A stretch of 62,604 nucleotides of DNA, taken from positions 92,363 to 154,966 of the forward strand of contig JASJCI010000007.1 in assembly GCA_030066085.1 (NCBI GenBank), read 5' to 3'. Origin of the DNA: Gammaproteobacteria bacterium (lineage in GTDB: Bacteria; Pseudomonadota; Gammaproteobacteria; GCA-001735895). Position 1 is the first letter of the stretch. The number at the start of each line of letters is the position of its first letter. The notes below the pieces were generated by a model. It was given only the letters and a program-made list of their open reading frames with translations, had not been told where the DNA came from and did no database searches. This document shows positions 25,725-33,344 of this stretch, piece after piece. The position numbers were made by a program, and so were the translations under genes.

Positions 25725-27323
25725 TTGGAAACCTACGACTATATCGTGATCGGCGCCGGTTCGAGCGGCGGCCTGCTGGCCATGCGGCTGACGGAAGATC
25801 CACGCACGCGGGTGCTGCTGATCGAGGCCGGTACCGGCCGCGAACACTGGTCGATCCGCATGCCGGCGGCGTCGCGCAACAATTACACCGGCGGGCCGCG
25901 CAACTGGTGCTTCGAAACCGAACCGGAACCCTTCATGGACAACCGCCGCCTGTTCCAGCCGCGCGGCAAGGTTGTCGGCGGCTCGTCGTCGCTGAACGGC
26001 ATGGTATTCGTGCGCGGCCATGCCAGCGACTACGATGCCTGGGCCGAGGCGGGCGCCACCGGCTGGTCTTACGCCGACCTGCTGCCGTGGTTCAGGAAAA
26101 TGGAAACCTGGCGCTCCGGGCGCAGCGAATTTCGCGGTGATCGCGGACCGATCGTGGTCGAACGTCTCGGCGACCTGCACCCGATCGAGCAGGCGTTTCT
26201 CGCCGCGGCGGAACAGAGAGGCTTCGCGCGCACGCAGGACTACAACGGCGAGCGGCAGGAAGGCGTCACCGCGTTCGACGCCAACATCGACGCCGGCGAA
26301 CGCTCGGGCAGCGCCGCGGCCTGCATTCGCCCGGCCCGCGCGCGGCCCAACTTCACCCTGCGTGCCGATGCACAGGTGACGCGGCTCGAATTCGACGGCA
26401 CCCGGGCAGTCGGGGTCGAGTACCTGCGTCACGGTCGCGTCGAGCGCGTGCGCGCGGCGCGCGAAATCGTCGTCAGCGCGGGCGCCTTCCAGTCACCGCA
26501 AATCCTGATGCTGTCGGGTATCGGCCCCGCCGATCACCTGCGCGAGCACGGTATCGAACCAGTCCTCGACCTGCCCGGCGTCGGTCAGAACCTGCATGAT
26601 CACCTCGAGGTGCACGTCAACTACCGTTGCGCGAGGGGCCTGTCGAAAAACGGCCTGCTGCGGCGGGATCGACTGCTGCGCGCCGGCATCGAATGGTTCC
26701 TGTTTCGCCGCGGCGCCGCGGCCACCACCCACAGCCGGGTCGGCGCTTTCCTGCGCAGCGACGACAAGGCCGGCTACCCGAACCTGCAGTATCACTTCTG
26801 GCCCTACTTTCTCGAGGGCTGGTCACCGCCACCGCACAAGGATGGCTACTGTTTCGATGTCGGCCCGGTGCGCAGCGAAAGCCGCGGCTGGGTCAAGCTG
26901 CGCTCGGCGAATCCGCTCGATCCGCCACGCCTGTTGCTGAACGGCCTGTCGACCGAGCGCGATCGCGAAGAGTTTCGCCAGGGTATTCGCCTGGCGCGGG
27001 AAATCGCCGCGCAGCCGGCGTTCGATTTTTGTCGCGGCGAGGAAGTCTCGCCGGGAGCCGAGGTACGCTCCGACGTCGAGCTCGATGCCTACGTACGCGC
27101 CAACGCCAACAGCGCCTACCATCCCTGCGGCAGCTGCCGCATCGGTAACGATAACCTGGCGGTGGTCGATCCCGAGCTGCGCGTGCACGGCATCGACGGA
27201 CTGCGCGTCGCCGATGCGTCGGTGATGCCCTCGATTACCAACGGCAACATCAACGCCCCCTGTTTCATGATCGGCGAACGCGCCGCGGACCTGCTGCGCG
27301 GTAACCCTGCACCAGCGGACTGA
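25725..27323 (+). CDS. GMC-family FAD oxidoreductase (choline/alcohol dehydrogenase-like)
   Basis: 532 residues. N-terminal FAD-binding 'YDYIVIGAGSSGGLLAMRL' and 'VLLIEAGTGREHW', signature 1 'GKVVGGSSSLNGMVFVRGH', signature 2 'GAFQSPQILMLSGIGP', and C-terminal active site 'YHPCGSCRIGNDN' with 'NGNINAPCFMIGERAADLL' (His and Asn of the GMC catalytic pair). It oxidises an alcohol to an aldehyde; family members include choline dehydrogenase, alkane-alcohol and polyethylene-glycol dehydrogenases. The start codon is TTG at 25725, with 'METYDYIV' as natural N-terminus. Electron acceptor is likely a quinone or a cytochrome, possibly one of the c-type cytochromes encoded 2-5 kb downstream. Confidence 0.9.
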   Translation: METYDYIVIGAGSSGGLLAMRLTEDPRTRVLLIEAGTGREHWSIRMPAASRNNYTGGPRNWCFETEPEPFMDNRRLFQPRGKVVGGSSSLNGMVFVRGHASDYDAWAEAGATGWSYADLLPWFRKMETWRSGRSEFRGDRGPIVVERLGDLHPIEQAFLAAAEQRGFARTQDYNGERQEGVTAFDANIDAGERSGSAAACIRPARARPNFTLRADAQVTRLEFDGTRAVGVEYLRHGRVERVRAAREIVVSAGAFQSPQILMLSGIGPADHLREHGIEPVLDLPGVGQNLHDHLEVHVNYRCARGLSKNGLLRRDRLLRAGIEWFLFRRGAAATTHSRVGAFLRSDDKAGYPNLQYHFWPYFLEGWSPPPHKDGYCFDVGPVRSESRGWVKLRSANPLDPPRLLLNGLSTERDREEFRQGIRLAREIAAQPAFDFCRGEEVSPGAEVRSDVELDAYVRANANSAYHPCGSCRIGNDNLAVVDPELRVHGIDGLRVADASVMPSITNGNINAPCFMIGERAADLLRGNPAPAD

Positions 27324-27338
27324 AACCGCGCACCGGCC

Positions 27339-27980
27339 TCAGTTGCCGACCGGTCGCGATACGAAGGCCAGGTCGGCGCGGCCGAACAGCGTGCTCGACG
27401 CGTCGAATATCAGCTCCTCGACCCGATCGAGATCGATGTCGAGCTCGCGCACCCCGGTTTCCCGCCACTCGCCGGGCAGGTCGATTTGCGCATTATCGCT
27501 GACGAAGACGAGCAGCAATTCGTCGCCGAAGGGCGGTACGATCACGTAACTCATCGGTTCCTCGAGCGACGGAAACGGCATATCGCTGCCTGCCGGGAAC
27601 CAGTGATTCGACATCTCCGCGTTGGGTAACATCTGCAGCAGGTTGCCCTCGGTATCGAGATAAAACAGGTAGACGTATCCCTCGCGCTCCAGCGACAGCG
27701 AGAAGAATATGAACTCGCCGTCGTAAACCTCGCGCCGATCGTCGGGTGCGATGGCAAGACTCAGATCCACGCGTTCCGGCTCGGCCAGCGCCGCCAGCAG
27801 CATATTGCCGGCATCGTCGTCCGCCAGCCAGCCGGCTGATGCTGTGCGCACACCCCGATCGCTTGCACGCTCGATGTCGCCGGCCTGTACCACGCCGATG
27901 GCGGCCAGCAGGCAGATCAAAACGGTCAGTACGGACAGACCGTTGCGGTTGGCGTCGAATCGGCAGGGAGAGAAAAACAT
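27339..27980 (-). CDS. DUF4384 domain periplasmic/exported protein
   Basis: 213 residues. An N-terminal hydrophobic segment ('VLTVLICLLAAIGVVQAGD') reads as a signal peptide with cleavage near AQA/GD. The core has the DUF4384 pattern 'EFIFFSLSLEREGYVYLFYLDTEGNLLQMLPN...' and 'PMSYVIVPPFGDELLLVFVS'. The domain is common in secreted or outer-membrane proteins and is often found beside FlgO- or TolB-like modules; its function is unknown. The gene precedes the cytochrome c-DsbC fusion in reverse order on the same strand (62 bp gap), so co-transcription is possible. Confidence 0.8.
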   Translation of the reverse strand: MFFSPCRFDANRNGLSVLTVLICLLAAIGVVQAGDIERASDRGVRTASAGWLADDDAGNMLLAALAEPERVDLSLAIAPDDRREVYDGEFIFFSLSLEREGYVYLFYLDTEGNLLQMLPNAEMSNHWFPAGSDMPFPSLEEPMSYVIVPPFGDELLLVFVSDNAQIDLPGEWRETGVRELDIDLDRVEELIFDASSTLFGRADLAFVSRPVGN

Positions 27981-28042
27981 GGCTGTCCGTTGCAGGGGAT
28001 AACTATTGTAACCTTCGCCGCGGCCGCCGTTAAGCTCCCGGG

Positions 28043-29143
28043 CTAGCGCTGCAGTAGCTGGATCAATTCGGTCGCGGGCCGATAGCCTTCGATCTTCTCG
28101 CCGCTTTCCAGGAACAGCGCCGGGGTACCGGCAATGCCGAGCCGGCTACCGGCCCGGTATCCCGCGTCCACCTGCGCCGCAGCCGCGCAGTCACCCGGCG
28201 GCAGGCTGTCGTAGCGCTCGTTCTTGGCATCGGTCAGCGCCTGCCGACGGTCATCGGCGCACCAGACCGAGCGCAGGGTGGCATAACCGGGCCCGGACTC
28301 GCCCCCGCGCGGGAACGGCAGGTAACGCACCGCGATGCCGGCCTGCTGCAGTTGCGGCACCTCGGCATGCAGCTGCTGGCAAAACGGGCAGGACGTATCG
28401 GTAAACACGGTCAGCGTCGCCCGGCGCTCGCCGGCCGGCGCGTATTCGACCACCTCGGCGTCGTCGAATTGCGCCAGCGTATCGATCACGGTTACGCGCC
28501 GCGACAGCTCGGTCAGGTTGCGCCCGCCCTCGAGGTCGATCAGGTCGCCGCGCAGCGCATACCTGCCGCCACCGAGCAGGTAGATGAACTGGTTGCCAAG
28601 CTGCACCTGCCAGACGTCGTCCAGCGGCATTTCGCTGACGTCGTCGAACGGCACGTCGCCGATGCGGTTGCGCAGGTGACGCGTCAGGTGACGCTCGTTG
28701 GCGACCACCACGTCGGTCAGCGACGGCAGCGTGGTGACCTCGAAATTTTTAGCCCAGCGAGCGTAAATCTCGTCCGGCCACTGCGACTGGAAAAACGCGA
28801 TGATGCTGTCGATCTGCGCGCCGTTCAGCCGACCCTCGAAGCCCGGCATCACGCCGCCGAGCTGTTGTCCCCCCTCGCGGATCGTGCGCCGCAAGACGTC
28901 CATGTCGTGGTGCCAGGTATGCGCGCTGCCGTTCAGCGGCGGCGGCGGGTAGTTACCGTTGGCGTCACGGGTTTTCCAGTCCGGCGTGGCTTCGCCGTTG
29001 ACGCCGTGACAAACCGCGCAGTTCCGCTGGTACAGCGGCTCACCGGCACGCACCTGCTGGTCGCTGTACCAGCGCTCGCTGGCTACGGCAGGCGCCAGGG
29101 TCAGGCACAGTAAACAGGTGCCAACTAACCTTGCTAGTTTCAT
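28043..29143 (-). CDS. Cytochrome c - DsbC-like disulfide isomerase fusion protein
   Basis: 366 residues from the ATG at 29143, chosen because a Sec signal peptide ('LVGTCLLCLTLAPAVASE') starts there. Residues ~30-125 are a monohaem cytochrome c: CAVCH at 42-46 and the distal Met in 'GGVMPGFEG' (Met99). Residues ~130-215 resemble the DsbC linker/dimerisation region ('VPFDDVSEMPLDDVWQVQLG'). Residues ~240-366 are a DsbC/thioredoxin-fold domain with CPFC (252-255) in 'FTDTSCPFCQQLH', a second Cys pair (295 and 319) matching DsbC's structural disulfide, and the cis-Pro in 'GIAGTPALFLESG'. The combination suggests a periplasmic thiol-redox enzyme able to exchange electrons with a cytochrome chain. 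It lies in a cytochrome cluster. Confidence 0.88.
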   Translation of the reverse strand: MKLARLVGTCLLCLTLAPAVASERWYSDQQVRAGEPLYQRNCAVCHGVNGEATPDWKTRDANGNYPPPPLNGSAHTWHHDMDVLRRTIREGGQQLGGVMPGFEGRLNGAQIDSIIAFFQSQWPDEIYARWAKNFEVTTLPSLTDVVVANERHLTRHLRNRIGDVPFDDVSEMPLDDVWQVQLGNQFIYLLGGGRYALRGDLIDLEGGRNLTELSRRVTVIDTLAQFDDAEVVEYAPAGERRATLTVFTDTSCPFCQQLHAEVPQLQQAGIAVRYLPFPRGGESGPGYATLRSVWCADDRRQALTDAKNERYDSLPPGDCAAAAQVDAGYRAGSRLGIAGTPALFLESGEKIEGYRPATELIQLLQR

Positions 29144-29154
29144 TTCGCGGTCCT

Positions 29155-29538
29155 TCAATAAAGATCTTTCTGCTGCTGGTAGTAGCGGATAAAAGCTATC
29201 ACCCGTTCCGTTTTGCCGGGTGTCATGGCAGGGACCGGCGGCATGTCGCCAAAGTTCCAGTGATGCTGGCGCACGCCTTCGAGAACCGCGCGATAAAACG
29301 TACCGTCGTCGTGGTGCGAAGGCTTGTAATAGTGATGCACCAGCGGCGGGCCCTGGTCGCTGCCGTCCAGCCCGCTGCCATGACAGCCGCTGCAATACTT
29401 CTCGTACAGCAGCTGCCCACGCGACAGCTCGAGGGGAATCTCGACCGATTCGGCAGCGCTGGCCATCGGGCTGCCATAAAGGCAGGCGGCGAGCGCCGGC
29501 AGCCGCAGGCAGCGGATTAGCGAGCGCAATTCGAACAT
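29155..29538 (-). CDS. Small monohaem cytochrome c
   Basis: 127 residues from the ATG at 29538; an upstream start at 29574 would add 12 residues. A signal peptide ('LPALAACLYGSPMASAAE') is followed by 'GQLLYEKYCSGCHGSGLDGSDQGPPLV' (haem-binding CSGCH at 49-53). A probable distal Met lies in 'NFGDMPPVPAMT', then a C-terminal helix. It is immediately upstream (12 bp) of the cytochrome-DsbC fusion on the same strand, so both are probably made together. It should be a soluble periplasmic electron carrier; the donor and acceptor are unknown. Confidence 0.88.
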   Translation of the reverse strand: MFELRSLIRCLRLPALAACLYGSPMASAAESVEIPLELSRGQLLYEKYCSGCHGSGLDGSDQGPPLVHHYYKPSHHDDGTFYRAVLEGVRQHHWNFGDMPPVPAMTPGKTERVIAFIRYYQQQKDLY

Positions 29539-29710
29539 AGAATTATTGTAGGTTACGTATCCCGCGGGTTCCAACGCGACCGGTGACCATGACGCGTAAT
29601 CGAGCCGCGCGCAGCGCCGGTTTGCCGGAGCGCGGGAGGCGCAGCGTCATGCACCGCATCGCGCCCGGGCGAGGAAACGCGGCCATCGTTGCAGCCACCG
29701 GAGTCGAAAA

Positions 29711-30199
29711 ATGTCAGCCAGAACAATCCTGTCGTTCCCCCGCGGTCGCGCTTTACTGCTCGTAACAGCCCTCGCCGCGACCTGCCCGGCGGGCCAGGCT
29801 GTTTACGCCCACGAGGAAGCTACCGGCGTGGTCAAGGAACGCATGGACACGATGAAACAGCTGGGTAAACGCATGAAAACCCTGAAGTCGCTGGTGCGCA
29901 GTTCGAGCGCGTACGATGCGACGCGGGTCGCCAGCCTCGCGGGCGAGATCCGCGGGATATCGGACCAGGTCGAGTCCGGCTTCCCCGCGGGCAGCATCGA
30001 GCATCCATCCGAGGCCCTGCCGGCCATCTGGGAAAACTGGGAGCGCTTCGTGGAACTGATCGACGCCATGAAAACCGAATCGGAGAAGCTCGGTGAAGCT
30101 GCCCGCGACAGCGACCAGCGCGCTGCGCTGAAACAATTCGCGGCGCTGGGCAAGACCTGCCGCGGCTGTCATACCGACTTCCGCCAGAAAAAAGACTGA
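29711..30199 (+). CDS. Cytochrome c' / class II cytochrome c
   Basis: 162 residues with a signal peptide ending near 'AGQAVYAHEE'. The mature part is a four-helix-bundle class II cytochrome: long amphipathic helices, and the haem-binding CRGCH (150-154) close to the C-terminus ('GKTCRGCHTDFRQKKD'), as in cytochrome c' and c556. These bind NO or act as electron carriers. Divergent from the minus-strand cytochromes and 11 bp upstream of the dihaem cytochrome, with which it likely forms an operon. Confidence 0.88.
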   Translation: MSARTILSFPRGRALLLVTALAATCPAGQAVYAHEEATGVVKERMDTMKQLGKRMKTLKSLVRSSSAYDATRVASLAGEIRGISDQVESGFPAGSIEHPSEALPAIWENWERFVELIDAMKTESEKLGEAARDSDQRAALKQFAALGKTCRGCHTDFRQKKD

Positions 30200-30210
30200 C
30201 GCAGCAGGCA

Positions 30211-31098
30211 ATGCGGATCGTTGCGCTGCTGCTCCTGTGCCCGCTGTGGGCACAGCCGGCGCTGGCAGGAGCCGGGGATACCGCGCTGCAGCGGGGCGAA
30301 TACCTGATGCATCTCGGCGGCTGCGTGTCCTGTCACACCGAGGACGGGGGCGAACCGCTTGCCGGCGGCAGAAAAATGGCGACCGAATTCGGCGATTTTT
30401 ATCCGCCCAACATCACCCCGGATGCCGCGACCGGCATCGGTGGCTGGAGCGACGCCGAGTTCATCGCCGCGATGACCCGGGGCATTGCACCGGACGGCAG
30501 CCACTACTATCCCAGCTTTCCCTACACCTCCTACTCCGGCATGACACGCGAGGATCTGCTCGACCTGAAGCGCTATCTCGACAGCCGGCCCGCCATACAG
30601 CGCCTCAACCGGGAACACGACCTGGAATTTCCCTACGGTTTGCGCGCGCTGCTGTCGTTGTGGAAGTGGCTTTTTTTCGACCCCCGGGTGATCGAGGAGC
30701 GACCGCGGAGCAGCCCGCTGTGGAATCGCGGCAACTACATCGTCAACGGTCCCGGGCACTGCGTCGAGTGCCATACGCCGAGAAACCTGTTCGGCGCGCT
30801 GGATGCTGATCGGCACCTGCAGGGTAATCCGCGGGGCCCCGGGGGCGAAGCGGTGCCGCCGCTGAGCCGCGACCAGGACAGTGAATTTGCCGGCTGGAGT
30901 CTGGACGATATCCTGTTTTCGCTGCAGACCGGCATGTTACCCGACGGCGATTTTGTCGGCGGCTCGATGGGACTGGTGGTCGACAACACGACCAGCCGCC
31001 TCAGCGAGTACGACCTGCGCGCGATCGCAACCTACCTGGCCGGGGACAAGCCAACCTCCAGCCTGCGGACGGGCTACAGCGTCACCGCCAGGCGGTAG
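30211..31098 (+). CDS. Dihaem cytochrome c (alcohol-dehydrogenase-subunit type)
   Basis: 295 residues, signal peptide 'ALLLLCPLWAQPALAG', two class I cytochrome domains. The first haem site is CVSCH (38-42), with 'GDFYPPNITPDAATGIGGW' following; the second is CVECH at about 184-188, followed by 'PRNLFGAL'. The arrangement resembles cytochrome subunits of membrane dehydrogenases (gluconate/alcohol dehydrogenase type) that shuttle electrons to the respiratory chain. With the class II cytochrome 11 bp upstream it forms a small operon. Its last 25 bp overlap the end of the convergent flavin oxidoreductase gene. Confidence 0.88.
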   Translation: MRIVALLLLCPLWAQPALAGAGDTALQRGEYLMHLGGCVSCHTEDGGEPLAGGRKMATEFGDFYPPNITPDAATGIGGWSDAEFIAAMTRGIAPDGSHYYPSFPYTSYSGMTREDLLDLKRYLDSRPAIQRLNREHDLEFPYGLRALLSLWKWLFFDPRVIEERPRSSPLWNRGNYIVNGPGHCVECHTPRNLFGALDADRHLQGNPRGPGGEAVPPLSRDQDSEFAGWSLDDILFSLQTGMLPDGDFVGGSMGLVVDNTTSRLSEYDLRAIATYLAGDKPTSSLRTGYSVTARR

Positions 31099-33113
31099 GC
31101 ATCGAACAGGGCCGCGTGCAGCGAGCGGCTGCTGACCGCGTCGCCGACCCGGTAGAGCGCAAATCCCTCGCCATCGGCATCCGCCTGCGGGCTGCAGTTC
31201 ACAACCGCGTCGAGATCGGTGACGCCGTGGTTGCGCGACTCGGCGCGCAAGGCGTGGTAAACCTCGTCCAGCGCAAAAGTGCCGCGTTCGACCACGACCT
31301 GGTCGGCCAGCAGTTCGACGTTCGCGTCGGTCAGGTCGTTGCGAAACTGCGCGCGCAGGCGATCGCCGTCGCCTGCGACCGCCAGCAGCATCAGGTCGTG
31401 ATGCAGCGGTACACCGAGCCGGTATAGCTGCTTGCGATGCACCGGCTTTTCGGCATAGCCCAGCTCCGCGCCCACCTGCTCGTCGAGCGTTACCAGCGTT
31501 ACCCGGGCGCCCTGCTCCGCCAGTTGCTCGGCACAGGACGGCGCTTCGTGGCGGCCGGTGCCGTCGTACACGAGCACGTCACCGGCCGGCGCGACGTCGC
31601 CAGCAAGCAGATCCCAGGTGCTGTGGCACAGGTCTTCGCCGGGGAGATCGCCGAAGTTCGGCAAGCCGCCGGTGGCGACGATCACCGCGTCCGGGGTTTC
31701 CGCGAGCACGTCGCCGGCCTCGGCGTAGGTGTTGTAGCGGATGCTCACGCCGAGCTGCTCGAGTTCACCACGGCGCCAGTCGACCACCGCGACCAGGTCG
31801 CGCCGCCAGCTCGCGCGCATCGCCAGCAACAGCTGGCCGCCGAGCTGCGGCGTTGCCTCGAACAGCACGACTTCATGACCGCGCTCGGCAGCCACGCGCG
31901 CGGCCTCCATGCCGGCCGGACCGCCGCCGACCACGACGACCTTCTTCGTTCGCCCGGTCGTTTTTTCGATCACCTGCGGAAATATCGTCTCGCGTCCCGC
32001 CGCCGGGTTATGCACGCAGTGCGGCCGGTGATGCATGCAGTGGGAATATCCGAAACAGGGCCTGATGCGGTGCTCCTCGCCGCGCTGGATCTTGTTGACG
32101 ATCTGCGGGTCGGCGATGTGCGCGCGCGTCATCGCCACCATGTCGAGCACGCCGTCGCGAATCGCGTGGCGCGCGGTCGCCACATCGGTGATCCGCGCGG
32201 CGTGAAACACCGGCAGCGACACGGCCTGCTTCATGCGCTTGACCTGCGGCATGAACGGCGCCAGCGGCTGCGTCATGCCCGGCATGTTCTTTTCGGCCAG
32301 GTAGAGCTCGGTATCCATGCGGCCGACGACGCAGTTGAGAAAATCGACCGCGCCCTCGCGTTCGAGCAGCTGCGCGATCGCGATTGCATCCTCGGCCGAC
32401 AGGCCGCCGCGATCCTCGTCGATCGACAGGCGCATGCCGACGAGAAAATCGTCACCGACGTTGTTGCGGATCGCTTCGTGCACCATCAGCGCGAAGCGCG
32501 CGCGGTTCTCGATACTGCCGCCGTACCGGTCCGTACGACGATTCACGTCGGGCGCGAAAAACTGGCCAATCAGGTGGGCTCCCGCATGTGTCTCCAGCCC
32601 GTCGAGTCCCCCTTCGTAACAGCGTCGCGCGGTGTCGCCGAAGGCCTTGACGATACGTCGAATATCGTCCTCGTCGATTTCGCGCGGCACGCTGCGATGC
32701 AGGGTTTCACGCACGACGGTCGGCGCCACGGTTGGCAGCCAGGTATCCGCTGCCGGGTCGGCGCGGCGCCCGAGATGACTGATCTGGCACATCAGCGCGG
32801 TACCGTGCGCGTGGATACGGTCGGAGAACTCACGCAGGTATTCGATGACCCCGTCGTCGTACAGCCGCAGCTGGCCGTCGACCCACAGCGAATCGGGCGC
32901 GACGCTCGACGAACCGCCGAACATGGTCAGCGCCAGGCCGCCCTTTGCCTTCTCTTCGTGATAACGCTGGTAACGCTCGGCCGGCAGCCCGCCGTCGTCC
33001 ATGCCGGACGCATGGCTGGTGCTCATGATGCGATTCTTCAGCGTCAGGTGCTTGATCGTGAGTGGCTGGAACAGCGGGTCACGATCAAGGTTCGGCCTGG
33101 GATTGTCGGTCAT
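31074..33113 (-). CDS. NADH:flavin oxidoreductase / TMADH-DgcA-type flavoprotein with altered Fe-S site
   Basis: 679 residues, two halves. The N-terminal half (1-~345) is an FMN-binding old-yellow-enzyme barrel ('LKNRIMSTSHASGMDD', 'DGLETHAGAHLIGQFFAPDVNRRTDRYGG'). The C-terminal half (~385-679) is an FAD/NAD(P) domain ('KKVVVVGGGPAGMEAARVAAERGHEVVLFE'). Between them the iron-sulfur motif reads 'CFGYSHCMHHRPHCVHNP' with Cys at 353, 359 and 366 and Tyr at 356, whereas 2,4-dienoyl-CoA reductase and trimethylamine dehydrogenase have Cys-x2-Cys-x2-3-Cys-x~12-Cys. Dimethylglycine demethylase (DgcA) and N-methylproline demethylase relatives have similar substitutions. An oxidative N-demethylase role is likely but not proven. 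Confidence 0.87.
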   Translation of the reverse strand: MTDNPRPNLDRDPLFQPLTIKHLTLKNRIMSTSHASGMDDGGLPAERYQRYHEEKAKGGLALTMFGGSSSVAPDSLWVDGQLRLYDDGVIEYLREFSDRIHAHGTALMCQISHLGRRADPAADTWLPTVAPTVVRETLHRSVPREIDEDDIRRIVKAFGDTARRCYEGGLDGLETHAGAHLIGQFFAPDVNRRTDRYGGSIENRARFALMVHEAIRNNVGDDFLVGMRLSIDEDRGGLSAEDAIAIAQLLEREGAVDFLNCVVGRMDTELYLAEKNMPGMTQPLAPFMPQVKRMKQAVSLPVFHAARITDVATARHAIRDGVLDMVAMTRAHIADPQIVNKIQRGEEHRIRPCFGYSHCMHHRPHCVHNPAAGRETIFPQVIEKTTGRTKKVVVVGGGPAGMEAARVAAERGHEVVLFEATPQLGGQLLLAMRASWRRDLVAVVDWRRGELEQLGVSIRYNTYAEAGDVLAETPDAVIVATGGLPNFGDLPGEDLCHSTWDLLAGDVAPAGDVLVYDGTGRHEAPSCAEQLAEQGARVTLVTLDEQVGAELGYAEKPVHRKQLYRLGVPLHHDLMLLAVAGDGDRLRAQFRNDLTDANVELLADQVVVERGTFALDEVYHALRAESRNHGVTDLDAVVNCSPQADADGEGFALYRVGDAVSSRSLHAALFDAYRLAVTL

Positions 33114-33344
33114 ATCGTCACTGCTCGGTTTCCCGCGGGTACCGTTATGTCAGGCAGGTAATATGGGCTGCGGGCTAACAGAGCGTACACCGGTGGGTGG
33201 AGAAAATGAAGCTGCCGTGAATAGCCATCGACACGCCCCAACCATGGCGTCTAAACCAGGTCACCCTTCCTCGTCGAGTTCATCCTCGGTTACGCCCGAT
33301 TCTTCCCGCGCATCGACGCACCGGGCTCGCGGCATACCTCCCGA

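Noticed and set aside
31437-33161. A 574-codon plus-strand frame
   Set aside because: It is antisense to the flavoprotein gene, which has unmistakable OYE and dinucleotide-binding motifs.
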